Of a stretch of 64,000 nt of DNA, positions 25,190 through 34,206 are shown one piece after another. The translations under genes and the position numbers were made by a program. Below the pieces are notes generated by a model. The model ran no database searches, was not told the DNA's origin, and saw only the letters and a program-made list of their open reading frames with translations. The stretch is from NCBI RefSeq assembly GCF_014652135.1, contig NZ_BMYF01000004.1, forward strand, positions 174,797 through 238,796. Direction: 5' to 3'. This stretch comes from Mongoliitalea lutea (lineage in GTDB: Bacteria > Bacteroidota > Bacteroidia > Cytophagales > Cyclobacteriaceae). Each line of letters starts with the position of its first letter. Position 1 is the first letter of the stretch.

Positions 25190-27394
25190 TTAAATATTGA
25201 ACCAGTAATTGAGTTTCATCACAAGTGCTCGCTGCTTTGCTGCAAAATTACTTGGGAAGTAATTATCGGTGTACACTAAGAAGAAATCGGATACAGGCGC
25301 ATACCGCCACTGCAATCGGGTGTTAATGTTAAGATTATCAATTTGATTGTTGTACTGCACAAAGGTGGTCCAAAACAGGTCTTTTGTAAAAGTCAAATCT
25401 ATCCTTGGGCCAATGAGGAAGAGGTCAGCACTATTCTGAGGCTCAGGCAGACGAATATTATTGTAGCTAAAATTCATAGAGATATTGGCCAAATAACCCA
25501 TTCTCCAGTTCATAGTGCCTGCCAATGTTTTGATATTGCCAGTAAAATACTCCCCTATTTCTGCCCTCCCCACTACTGAAAAGACATTTCTTGGATTACT
25601 AAAATACCTCAATCCAACAAAATTATTCCGATAGGCTGTTCCTGTTGCTAAGGGTTCTCCTCCCGTGCGGGTTGGATCAAAAGGAGCAAACAAATATGTA
25701 AAACGATTATTTGCAGATAGCGTCAACACTGATAATGATTGAAATTGAACCCTGTATTGTAACGAATGAAATTCATCCGTTACACCCAAAGTCTCATTCC
25801 ACAATACTTCAGATTCAAAACCTGGTCCATGACGGTTGATCCAATTGGATTGAGGGAAAAATTGATATCCTGCGGTAGCATATCCACGCTTGTAATCTCT
25901 TCTAGGAGTAAAACCAACCTCAGGATTGAAATTCTCCGCAATATCCGAGTACCCAAGTCCCAAGGTCCAATTCAAATCATTATAGGTTACTTGACCATGA
26001 GCTGCATAACTTTTCTCAATTTTTTCAGCACCAAAAGTCTTATGATAGAAAAACTTTCCGTTCCAGCGATTATCCTTGGAGGCCAAATTGTAGTCTAGCC
26101 CTGCAAGTCGGTTTTTTTGAGTAGGATCAAACAAGGTGTTTTCCTGACCTAGATCGATTGTTTCCCGATTGATGAAAATAGCCCCGATATTGGAGCGAGA
26201 GAAGACTTTTTTCTGAACTGCTGCTACGGTAAAGTTTTTTCCTGCAATCCCTCGCTCTTCATCGGACGCGGTCTGCATATTCATGGCACCAATTCTCCAA
26301 TCATCATTTAACTTTCCACTCAAGCGTGCTCCAAAAAGAATCTGATTCTGCACATTTTGACCCGTCCGTTCATCTCTGTCCACACCAATTCTTCTGGAGA
26401 AGAATGGACGCACATTTTGTGTCCCAAAGTCTGCAAACAAATCCGCATTTTCTAAGAAGAACTGTCTTCTCTCGGGAAAGAAGATTTCAAAACGGTCCAA
26501 ATTTGTCACTTGCTCATCTACCTCAACCTGGGAAAAATCCGGATTGACAGTCAAATCTAAGTTTAATGCCGGCCCTACAGCTACTTTGGCATCTGCACCT
26601 ACAGCTGGCTTGAGAGGGTTGCCGGTGCCTTCCAGAAAATTGCGGTCAGTACCAGCGGCCACATAAGGGATAAATGAGAGATTGGCTCCCTCTTTTTTTA
26701 GGGGTTCTATGAAAATCAACTTTCTGGAAAATGCCAAGGAAATGATGGAGAAGTTACGAGGAATTGGTGTCCAAGTACTCCTTTCGGCATTTTCACTGTC
26801 AATTCTATAAAAATTTACGTTCCAATTGATCGCTCCGTCATTATACCGTAAAGTAGAAAAGGGGATGGCTGCTTCCACCACCCAATAATCCTCATGAATT
26901 TTGGCGGCAGAATACCATTTATTATCCCAAGCTAGATTTAAATCCGAACCTTGGGCACCACCATTCGCTATCAAAGATTCCCGCTGCACTCCATAGGGGT
27001 TTACACCAAACTGGAAAGCGTTGGTATTGTCATTGAAGGTGTCAAAAACAAAACTAATCCCATCATTTTGCTCTCCTCTGAAATCTCTTCGAAGCGAGGT
27101 GCTTACATATTTATTTCGTGGACCTTTATTGTACATGATAGCAGCTATGTACAGGAATTTATCATCATAGACGATTTTGACCTTGGATTGGGAAGAGGCA
27201 AGGGAAGTATCGGAAGGGAAAAATTGATAAAAATTGCTGGCCCAATCCTGACTTGACCATACCTCCTCATCCAATTCCCCATCGATTTGAATAGGAACAG
27301 CAATCTTCTCTGCTATCAGAGGTGGAAGTGTTTGGGTATAGGCAGTGATTGTACTTAACCAAACACCAACTACTAGGAAAATAAGCAATCTCAT
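25190..27394 (-). CDS. DUF5916 outer membrane protein with CBM9-like N-terminus
   Basis: 734 residues. Signal peptide (MRLLIFLVVGVWLSTITAYTQ). N-terminal carbohydrate-binding-family-9-like domain: IQIDGELDEEVW, VKIVYDDKFLYIAAI, FVFDTFNDN, VVEAAIPFSTLRY. The C-terminal two thirds are a beta-barrel-like DUF5916 region with NPDFSQVEVDEQVTNLDRFEIFFPERRQFFLEN split across its conserved entry motif and many alternating strands to the aromatic end MKLNYWFNI. It is a widespread Bacteroidota outer membrane family of uncertain role. It appears monocistronic. Confidence 0.85.
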   Translation of the reverse strand: MRLLIFLVVGVWLSTITAYTQTLPPLIAEKIAVPIQIDGELDEEVWSSQDWASNFYQFFPSDTSLASSQSKVKIVYDDKFLYIAAIMYNKGPRNKYVSTSLRRDFRGEQNDGISFVFDTFNDNTNAFQFGVNPYGVQRESLIANGGAQGSDLNLAWDNKWYSAAKIHEDYWVVEAAIPFSTLRYNDGAINWNVNFYRIDSENAERSTWTPIPRNFSIISLAFSRKLIFIEPLKKEGANLSFIPYVAAGTDRNFLEGTGNPLKPAVGADAKVAVGPALNLDLTVNPDFSQVEVDEQVTNLDRFEIFFPERRQFFLENADLFADFGTQNVRPFFSRRIGVDRDERTGQNVQNQILFGARLSGKLNDDWRIGAMNMQTASDEERGIAGKNFTVAAVQKKVFSRSNIGAIFINRETIDLGQENTLFDPTQKNRLAGLDYNLASKDNRWNGKFFYHKTFGAEKIEKSYAAHGQVTYNDLNWTLGLGYSDIAENFNPEVGFTPRRDYKRGYATAGYQFFPQSNWINRHGPGFESEVLWNETLGVTDEFHSLQYRVQFQSLSVLTLSANNRFTYLFAPFDPTRTGGEPLATGTAYRNNFVGLRYFSNPRNVFSVVGRAEIGEYFTGNIKTLAGTMNWRMGYLANISMNFSYNNIRLPEPQNSADLFLIGPRIDLTFTKDLFWTTFVQYNNQIDNLNINTRLQWRYAPVSDFFLVYTDNYFPSNFAAKQRALVMKLNYWFNI

Positions 27395-27555
27395 ACGCTG
27401 GGTCTAACACTGCAAATTACATGGAAATCAAACCAGCAGTAAAAAATTTATACCGAAGGCAAGAATATGCTTTAAATTTGAAGCAATTAGAAATAAAAGC
27501 TTGGAGAAGTCTTATTCTTGTTAGAAAAAACTTATTTTAGTTATCAATTTGCCAA

Positions 27556-27999
27556 TTAAAGCAAATCATTGATCTTAGGCTCCAAACGATTGATCAACTT
27601 ATATATGGTTTCAAGCTTTAATGGCTTCACTTCAAAATATTCTACGGAAGGATAGCCAGCGGCTTTATCCATATCCAATGGGTCAATTGAACTTGTCAAT
27701 ACCACGACTTTAAAGGCTTTTTTAACTTCATCATCGAAATTTTGAAAAATATCCAAGAAACCCCAACCGTTTAAGCGAGGCATATTCAAGTCCAACAACA
27801 CCAATGAGGGACGCTTTGTCTCCCTAAACTCCTCCATTTGGGAAGGTTGCTGAATATATTTCAATGCCTCATTGGCATCCGTAAAAGGTATAATTTGACC
27901 AGGGAAACCAATAAGTTTCAAAAACTTCTCGTTCATCAAATTATAAACAAAATCATCATCTATAAGAATGATTTTTTGCCAAGCTTGATCCAGTTTCAT
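27556..27999 (-). CDS. Single-domain response regulator
   Basis: 147 residues, a receiver domain only. The acidic pocket is IILIDDDFVYN, the phospho-acceptor Asp is in SLVLLDLNMPRLNGWGF, and the conserved Thr/Ser and Lys are in VVLTSSIDP and FEVKPLKLE. No output domain and no adjacent kinase gene, so it is likely a CheY-like relay for a kinase encoded elsewhere. The radA gene lies 49 bases upstream on the same strand. Confidence 0.88.
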   Translation of the reverse strand: MKLDQAWQKIILIDDDFVYNLMNEKFLKLIGFPGQIIPFTDANEALKYIQQPSQMEEFRETKRPSLVLLDLNMPRLNGWGFLDIFQNFDDEVKKAFKVVVLTSSIDPLDMDKAAGYPSVEYFEVKPLKLETIYKLINRLEPKINDLL

Positions 28000-28048
28000 A
28001 AATAAAAGCGCTTTTAGTTTTTAAGTAAATCCAGAATAATTAAATATA

Positions 28049-29431
28049 CTACTTTATCAAAAAGATATTCTTATACATATCATCCAATTTGACAATCGGT
28101 ATAATATTTATTCCAAACTTGGATAAATCTATTCCTTTCAATCCATACTTGGAAACCATGATACTTTTGAAACCTAATTTCTCAGCCTCCGAAATCCTAC
28201 TTTCCACTTTATGAACAGCCCTGATTTCTCCTCCTAAACCGACTTCTCCCGCAAAACACAAGCTACTCGGAATCGCAGTATCTTCATAGGAGGAAATTAA
28301 AGAGGCACAGACCGCTAAATCTAAAGCAGGGTCATCTACCTTTAGTCCACCAGCGACATTCAAAAATACATCTTGTTGCCCAAGCCGCATCCCACCTCTT
28401 TTTTCTAAAACAGCTAAAAGCATATTCAACCGCTTAGAATCAAACCCCGTACTGCTTCGCTGGGGAGTCCCATATGTTGCAGGACTGACTAAAGATTGTA
28501 TTTCAATCAACAAGGGTCTATTCCCTTCCATCATGGCACCAATAGAAACACCGTTAAGAATTTCCTCCCGTTGGGTAAGTAATATCTCTGAAGGATTGGC
28601 TACTTGTCGCAGTCCTTCTGCACGCATCTCATAAATTCCCAATTCATGGGTGGAACCGAAGCGGTTTTTGGAAGTACGCAGTATCCTATACGTCAAATGC
28701 CGATCTCCTTCAAACTGCAAAACTGTATCCACCATGTGTTCGAGCACTTTAGGACCTGCAATCGTCCCTTCTTTGGTGATATGACCAATCAAAAATACAG
28801 GGGTGCCGGTCTCCTTGGCAAACTTCATCAATTCTGCTGTACACTCACGTACTTGGGAAACAGAACCGGCTGCCGATTCAACCAACTGACTATGCAAGGT
28901 CTGAATAGAGTCGATAATTAGTAAATCTGGCTTCAAAAGTTCTACTTGCGTAAATATCTGCTGGGTATTCGTTTCAGCTAAGACATAGCAATTAGCTGAT
29001 TTGAATGCCATACGGTCTGCGCGCATTTTGATTTGCTGCTCACTTTCTTCACCCGATACATAGAGCACTTTCAATTGGGATAACTCCAAGGCTATCTGCA
29101 AAAGCAAGGTAGATTTACCAATCCCTGGCTCCCCTCCAATCAAAATCAAGGAACCTGGCACAATACCTCCACCCAAAACCCGGTTCAACTCCGCATCTCC
29201 TGTGACTACTCTTGGTTGCTCCTCAAAATTGACTTGATGAAGTAATTTCGGTACCTGTGCTTTCCGCTCTTTGGTGGAACTTGGCTTCCAACTTCCCAAA
29301 CCTGTCTCCTCTTTTTGAATCAATTCTTCTACATAGGTATTCCATTCCCCACAAGCTGGACATTTACCCAACCATTTGGCGGAATTGGCTCCACAATTTT
29401 GACAGAAATAACTGGTTTTTACTTTTGCCAT
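28049..29431 (-). CDS. radA: DNA repair protein RadA
   Basis: About 460 residues from the ATG at 29431; an in-frame start 24 bases upstream lies inside polA and is less likely. Zinc finger CQNCGANSAKWLGKCPACGEW at the N-terminus, Walker A GGEPGIGKST, the RadA signature KNRFGSTHELG, and a C-terminal Lon-like domain (DVFLNVAGGLKVDDPALDLA). RadA promotes branch migration in recombinational repair. The start lies 5 bases after the polA stop, so the two repair genes form an operon. Confidence 0.95.
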   Translation of the reverse strand: MAKVKTSYFCQNCGANSAKWLGKCPACGEWNTYVEELIQKEETGLGSWKPSSTKERKAQVPKLLHQVNFEEQPRVVTGDAELNRVLGGGIVPGSLILIGGEPGIGKSTLLLQIALELSQLKVLYVSGEESEQQIKMRADRMAFKSANCYVLAETNTQQIFTQVELLKPDLLIIDSIQTLHSQLVESAAGSVSQVRECTAELMKFAKETGTPVFLIGHITKEGTIAGPKVLEHMVDTVLQFEGDRHLTYRILRTSKNRFGSTHELGIYEMRAEGLRQVANPSEILLTQREEILNGVSIGAMMEGNRPLLIEIQSLVSPATYGTPQRSSTGFDSKRLNMLLAVLEKRGGMRLGQQDVFLNVAGGLKVDDPALDLAVCASLISSYEDTAIPSSLCFAGEVGLGGEIRAVHKVESRISEAEKLGFKSIMVSKYGLKGIDLSKFGINIIPIVKLDDMYKNIFLIK

Positions 29432-29436
29432 ATGGA

Positions 29437-32256
29437 TTAATGCGCTTCTAGCCAATCTTTTCCTACACCTGTTTCCACTACTACAGGAACGGCCAACTTC
29501 ACTGCATCTGCCATCAAGCGGGGAATTTCTTTTTGAAGTAGCTCAAGCTCATCTTTATACGCATCAAAAACCAATTCATCATGCACCTGCAAAATCATTT
29601 TCGACTTAAGTTTTTCCTGCTTCATCCATTGATACACATGGATCATGGCTACTTTGATCATATCAGCCGCCGAACCTTGGATGGGTGCATTGATGGCGTT
29701 TCGCTCCGCAAAGCCACGCATGGTCATATTACGACTATTGATATCTCTCAAATAGCGCCGACGTCCTAAGATCGTCTCTACAAATTCATCTTTTCGGGCC
29801 TTTTCAATGCAGGAGTCCATATAGGACTTGACAGCTGGAAACTCCTTAAAATAAGCGTCGATTATCTCCTTGGCCTCTCCTCTTGGAATACCTAAGCGCT
29901 GAGACAAACCAAACGCGGAGATGCCGTAAATGATACCAAAGTTGGCGGTCTTAGCTTTTCTTCGCATATCAGAAGTTACTTCCTCTAAGGGCACCTGAAA
30001 AATCTTGGCCGCAGTTGCCGCATGGATGTCCCTACCATTTTTAAACGCCTCCAACATGGATTCATCTTTAGAAAACTCCGCCATGATACGCAACTCAATC
30101 TGAGAATAATCCGCTGCCATCAATACATGATTTTCATCACGAGGTACGAACGCTTTTCGGATTTCCCTGCCTCTATCGGTGCGGATTGGAATATTTTGCA
30201 AATTGGGATTGGTAGAGGATAAGCGACCTGTAGCTGCTACAAACTGATTGTAGGTAGTATGCACACGCCCTGTTTTAGGATTGATCAGGTTAGGAAGTGC
30301 ATCTACATACGTGGACTTCAACTTAACCATCTGACGGTACTCCAAAATCGCCCGGGCAATTTCATGGTCTGCCGCCAATTTACTCAATACCTCTTCACCC
30401 GTGGCATATTGCCCTGTTTTGGTCTTTTTAGCTTTTGGGTCCAAATTCAATTTTTCAAACAATACATCTCCCAACTGCTTGGGAGAAGCTAGGTTAAAGG
30501 TCACTCCTGCCAATTCAAATACCCGCTTTTCTATGGCTTTGCTCTCTTCTTCTAAGGTCTCGGATAACTCTGCCAAGCTTTCGGTATCAATTTTCACTCC
30601 CTCAAACTCCATCTCTGTCAAAACCTGAATGAGTGGATTTTCTACCTCCTGCAATAGTTTTTCCAACCCATTTGCTTTGACAATTGGATCTAGTTTGGCC
30701 TTCAACTGCAAAGTAATATCTGCATCTTCCGATGCATAAGCTACAGCTTCCTCTATAGCCACATCCCGCATATTTCCTTGATTTTTCCCCTTCTTACCGA
30801 TCAGGGACTCGATGGACACGGGTCTGTAATTCAGATACTGCTGTGCTAGCCAATCCATGGAATGCTTGCCTTCTGGCTCAATCAGATAATGGGCCAACAT
30901 GGTATCGTACAACTTGCCTTTGACATCCAAACCATAATTCTTCAATACCAATAAGTCGTACTTTACATTTTGACCGATTTTAGTAATGGCTTCATTTTCA
31001 AATACTCCTCGGAACCTTTCCAAAATAGCCTTAGCCTGGGTTTGATCCTCGGGGACAGGCACATAAAACGCTTCACCTGCTACATAGGCAAAGGATAAAC
31101 CTACTAACTCCGCCTCATTGGGATTAAGTGAGGTTGTCTCCGTATCAAAACAAATTTCCTGTTGTATTTCTAAGTAAGCGAGCAGGTCAGCTATTGCCTC
31201 ATCTCCTTCGATTCTATGGTAATCATGTGCTTTGGTCAGGATGTTATCAAAAAATTCAGGCACAGCAACCGGACTCTCATCGACAGTTGCCACTTCTCCT
31301 TCTTTTTCTTCCTCTACAGCACCTGTAAACAATCCCAACTGCTCACTGACTTTTGCTTGAGGCTTTTTAATCTTCTCACCAAAAACCCGCTGTGTAAGGG
31401 TTCGAAACTCCAATTCTGCAAATAATGCCTTCAATTTTTCTTCATCAGGCCCTTCGTAGCGTAGCTCCACCTCATTGAACTCCACCGGCACTTCAATATT
31501 GATGGTGGCCAATTCTTTGGATAAAAGTCCCTGTTGTGCAAAATTTTCTACGTTTTCCTTTTGCTTGCCTTTGAGCTTGTCAGTATTTTCTAGCAGCTTT
31601 TCAATAGTTCCGTATTCTTTCAAAAGCTTGACGGCTGTTTTTTCACCAATGCCGGGGATACCTGGAATATTATCCACTGCATCACCCATTAAGCCTAAAA
31701 TATCACGGACTTGATCTACATGTTCAATATCCCATTTGGCGCATACCTCCTTTGGGCCCATCACATCTACCGCATTTCCCATAAATGCTGGTTTGTACAG
31801 AAAAATATGTTCCTCCACCAATTGACCATAGTCCTTATCAGGAGTCATCATATACACTTCAAAGCTTGTTCGCTCTGCTTTTTTGGCGATAGTACCAATA
31901 ATATCATCGGCCTCATAGCCATCCAGTTCCAATACCGGAATATTAAAGGCTTTGACCAACTCTTTAACCCAAGGAATACCGATGGAGATATCCTCAGGCT
32001 GCTCTTGGCGGTTGGCTTTGTACGCTTCAAACTGCACATGCCTGAAAGTTGGCGCAGAAGTATCAAAAGCTACAGCTAAGTGGGTAGGTTTTTCTTTTTC
32101 AATCACTTCCAACAAGGTATTGGTAAAGCCCAACATGATGCCTGTATTTAGACCTTTGGAGTTGATACGGGGGTTTTTGCTGAAAGCAAAATGCGCTCGG
32201 TAGATGAGCGCCATGGCATCTAATAGAAATAATTTCTTGTCACCTTTTTGAGACAT
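29437..32256 (-). CDS. polA: DNA polymerase I
   Basis: 939 residues, all three domains intact. 5'-nuclease (about 1-290; VAFDTSAPTFRH, DKDYGQLVEE, GIPGIGEKTAVKLL). 3'-5' exonuclease (about 350-530) with the DEDD motif start CFDTETTSLNP, so proofreading is probably active. Polymerase (about 560-939) with motif A AADYSQIELR, motif B RRKAKTANFGIIYG and motif C QVHDELVF. Acts in Okazaki fragment processing and excision repair. Divergent from rdgB and upstream of radA. Confidence 0.97.
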   Translation of the reverse strand: MSQKGDKKLFLLDAMALIYRAHFAFSKNPRINSKGLNTGIMLGFTNTLLEVIEKEKPTHLAVAFDTSAPTFRHVQFEAYKANRQEQPEDISIGIPWVKELVKAFNIPVLELDGYEADDIIGTIAKKAERTSFEVYMMTPDKDYGQLVEEHIFLYKPAFMGNAVDVMGPKEVCAKWDIEHVDQVRDILGLMGDAVDNIPGIPGIGEKTAVKLLKEYGTIEKLLENTDKLKGKQKENVENFAQQGLLSKELATINIEVPVEFNEVELRYEGPDEEKLKALFAELEFRTLTQRVFGEKIKKPQAKVSEQLGLFTGAVEEEKEGEVATVDESPVAVPEFFDNILTKAHDYHRIEGDEAIADLLAYLEIQQEICFDTETTSLNPNEAELVGLSFAYVAGEAFYVPVPEDQTQAKAILERFRGVFENEAITKIGQNVKYDLLVLKNYGLDVKGKLYDTMLAHYLIEPEGKHSMDWLAQQYLNYRPVSIESLIGKKGKNQGNMRDVAIEEAVAYASEDADITLQLKAKLDPIVKANGLEKLLQEVENPLIQVLTEMEFEGVKIDTESLAELSETLEEESKAIEKRVFELAGVTFNLASPKQLGDVLFEKLNLDPKAKKTKTGQYATGEEVLSKLAADHEIARAILEYRQMVKLKSTYVDALPNLINPKTGRVHTTYNQFVAATGRLSSTNPNLQNIPIRTDRGREIRKAFVPRDENHVLMAADYSQIELRIMAEFSKDESMLEAFKNGRDIHAATAAKIFQVPLEEVTSDMRRKAKTANFGIIYGISAFGLSQRLGIPRGEAKEIIDAYFKEFPAVKSYMDSCIEKARKDEFVETILGRRRYLRDINSRNMTMRGFAERNAINAPIQGSAADMIKVAMIHVYQWMKQEKLKSKMILQVHDELVFDAYKDELELLQKEIPRLMADAVKLAVPVVVETGVGKDWLEAH

Positions 32257-32369
32257 GTATGTAAAATTCCTGAGTGAATAATCGATTATGAGTGCTTCAA
32301 TACCATGAAACGGAGAGCTAAATTACAAATAATAATCCGAGGGGAAGGGCTTCTTCGAATACAAAAACT

Positions 32370-32377
32370 TAAATTTG
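32370..32377 (+). promoter_or_regulatory. -7 promoter box TAAATTTG for rdgB
   Basis: TAAATTTG fits TAnnTTTG and lies about 50 bases before the rdgB ATG, in the divergent region from polA. Confidence 0.45.
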
Positions 32378-32425
32378 CATCCAAGTGTCAGAAATCGTCA
32401 CAATTTTATCCACCACCCCAATCGT

Positions 32426-33001
32426 ATGCCGATGAAAATCTGTTTTGCTACCAACAATGCCAAGAAAATCCAAGAAGTGAAGGCTGCATTAGGCGAAAGT
32501 TTTGAAATTGTATCCTTGGAAGCGATTGGATGTACCGAAGAACTACCTGAAACGGGCGATACCTTGGACCACAATGCCTTTCAGAAAGCACGCTATGTGC
32601 ACGAAAAATATGGAGTGGACTGCTTTGCAGATGATACGGGCCTGGAAGTGGATGCCTTGGATGGGGCTCCCGGGGTCTATTCGGGAAGATTTGCCGGTGA
32701 ACCTAGAAGCGATGAGCGGAACATTCATTTGTTACTGGAAAAATTAGCAGGTAAAACTGAAAGAGCGGCCTGTTTCCGTACGGTGATTGCCCTGATTTTG
32801 GATGGGAAAGAATATAGCTTCGAGGGTGTAGCGGAGGGAGAAATAATTGCGGAGAGATCAGGCTCTGGAGGTTTTGGCTATGACCCTGTTTTCAAACCAG
32901 TTGGCTATGAGCGTACCTTTGCAGAATTGAGTATGGAAGAAAAAAATGCCATCAGCCATCGGGGAAAGGCAGTACAGGCATTGATTGAGTTTTTAAAATA
33001 A
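32426..33001 (+). CDS. rdgB: Non-canonical purine NTP pyrophosphatase (RdgB/HAM1)
   Basis: About 191 residues from the ATG at 32426; the next ATG at 32432 is equally possible and gives MKICFATNNAKK, the usual family start. Conserved motifs: TNNAKKIQEVKA, FADDTGLEVDALDGAPGVYSGRFAG and SGGFGYDPVFKP, ending SHRGKAVQAL. It hydrolyses ITP, dITP and XTP to monophosphates, cleaning the nucleotide pool. A longer frame starting at 32375 would begin inside the promoter box and is rejected. The uridine kinase gene follows. Confidence 0.93.
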   Translation: MPMKICFATNNAKKIQEVKAALGESFEIVSLEAIGCTEELPETGDTLDHNAFQKARYVHEKYGVDCFADDTGLEVDALDGAPGVYSGRFAGEPRSDERNIHLLLEKLAGKTERAACFRTVIALILDGKEYSFEGVAEGEIIAERSGSGGFGYDPVFKPVGYERTFAELSMEEKNAISHRGKAVQALIEFLK

Positions 33002-33005
33002 TGCT

Positions 33006-33013
33006 TACTTTTG
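33006..33013 (+). promoter_or_regulatory. -7 promoter box TACTTTTG for udk
   Basis: TACTTTTG, only 6 bases before the udk ATG. If used, the transcript is nearly leaderless. Confidence 0.45.
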
Positions 33014-33019
33014 TACCCC

Positions 33020-33637
33020 ATGAAGAAACCATTCATTGTAGGCATCACAGGCGGCAGCGCATCCGGTAAAACGCTCTTTTTGGATAAACTCTTACATTCC
33101 TTCGAACCTGGGGAAGTTTGTCTGATCTCCCAAGACAACTATTACAAGCCAAGACATTTACAGCCCATAGACGATAAGGGAGTGCATAATTTTGACACTC
33201 CCCAATCCATAGATTTCGAACAATACGCCATTGATATTCAGAAATTAGGCAATGGGGAAACTGTATTCAGACAGGAGTACACCTTTAATAATCCCAACAA
33301 GAAGCCGAAAATGTTGGAATTTGCTCCAGCCCCGGTAGTTGTGGTAGAAGGAATTTTTGTCTTGTATTATCCTGAACTAGCAAAATTATTGGATTTGAAA
33401 ATTTTTATTGATGCCAAGGAATACATCAAATTGAAGCGGAGAATTGTGCGTGATAAAGTGGAGCGTGGATACGATTTGGATGATGTTTTGTACCGGTATG
33501 AAAACCACGTGATGCCGACTTATGAAAAATTCATCGAGCCATTTAAGAACGATGCGGACTTAATTGTACCAAATAACAAGAATTTCGAACGGGCTCTTGA
33601 TGTCATTCGCGCCTACATGCGCTCCAAAGTCAAGTGA
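33020..33637 (+). CDS. udk: Uridine kinase
   Basis: About 205 residues from the ATG at 33020. P-loop GITGGSASGKT, then SQDNYYKPRHLQP, FDTPQSIDFEQY, VVVEGIFVLYYPEL and the lid RRIVRDKVERGYDLDDVLYRYENHV. These are the elements of the Udk/phosphoribulokinase-like family; it phosphorylates uridine and cytidine for pyrimidine salvage. It lies 18 bases after rdgB and is followed by a hairpin terminator. Confidence 0.92.
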   Translation: MKKPFIVGITGGSASGKTLFLDKLLHSFEPGEVCLISQDNYYKPRHLQPIDDKGVHNFDTPQSIDFEQYAIDIQKLGNGETVFRQEYTFNNPNKKPKMLEFAPAPVVVVEGIFVLYYPELAKLLDLKIFIDAKEYIKLKRRIVRDKVERGYDLDDVLYRYENHVMPTYEKFIEPFKNDADLIVPNNKNFERALDVIRAYMRSKVK

Positions 33638-33685
33638 TGAAAGACATGTTTATCAAGGAATTACCTTAAAAATGGAATAAAAACT

Positions 33686-33728
33686 ACCCATCTCAGACAT
33701 TTTTTGAGATCAGAGGTATGGGTTTTTC
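33686..33728 (+). terminator. Terminator after udk
   Basis: ACCCATCTCA (33686-33695) pairs in two blocks with TGAGAT (33705-33710) and ATGGGT (33718-33723), with a 7-base bulge, then a T tract. Confidence 0.6.
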
Positions 33729-33738
33729 CAAATATTCC

Positions 33739-33746
33739 TATATTTG
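33739..33746 (+). promoter_or_regulatory. -7 promoter box TATATTTG for the small exported protein
   Basis: TATATTTG perfectly fits TAnnTTTG, just after the udk terminator and 6 bases before the ATG at 33753. Confidence 0.5.
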
Positions 33747-33752
33747 CCGACC

Positions 33753-34115
33753 ATGAAGCAAAACAGAAAAAATATGTACACCCTCAAGCAGAGAATTTCA
33801 TTTCTCTTGGTGCTACTATTTTGTATGCTTACTTCTGGAGTGGAGTACCTGCCACAGCTTCAACAAAGCAGTACTACGAGCACTGAGGTATCGCAAAATG
33901 ATTCAGACAAAGATGGAGAACAAACATTTTTATCTGTTTCGGTAAATGCAGTAGTACCTTTTGCGGTCGCGATATCCCAACATGTGCTGCATGTCATTTT
34001 TGAGTTTGTCTTTACAGAAAAATCCAAGGTATCTACTGTAGTCAGTACGATAGCTCAAAATTTTCATTTCCGAGAAATACTTTTAGAACGGATCATTTCC
34101 ACTAATGCGCCCTGA
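33753..34115 (+). CDS. Small exported protein of unknown function
   Basis: About 120 residues from the ATG at 33753; an internal ATG at 33774 is possible. A hydrophobic segment (ISFLLVLLFCMLTSGVEYLP) looks like a signal peptide or anchor. The rest has a Ser/Thr/Gln-rich linker (QQSSTTSTEVSQNDSDKDGE) then a hydrophobic part (VNAVVPFAVAISQHVLHVIFEFVF) that could be a second membrane segment. I do not recognise a family. It has its own promoter box and lies 91 bases before secDF on the same strand. Confidence 0.6.
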   Translation: MKQNRKNMYTLKQRISFLLVLLFCMLTSGVEYLPQLQQSSTTSTEVSQNDSDKDGEQTFLSVSVNAVVPFAVAISQHVLHVIFEFVFTEKSKVSTVVSTIAQNFHFREILLERIISTNAP

Positions 34116-34206
34116 GCGCTATTCTCCTTTCGTAGCTATCATCGATTGATAGCATAGTAATCTTACATTCAATCCATTAGAAACAATTTAAAATCAAACT
34201 ATAGTT

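Noticed and set aside
25766..26098. 110-residue plus-strand ORF inside the DUF5916 gene
   Set aside because: Antisense to the barrel coding region; composition follows the other strand.
31711..32079. 122-residue plus-strand ORF inside polA
   Set aside because: It is antisense to the conserved 5'-nuclease domain of polA, has no start signals and no family resemblance.
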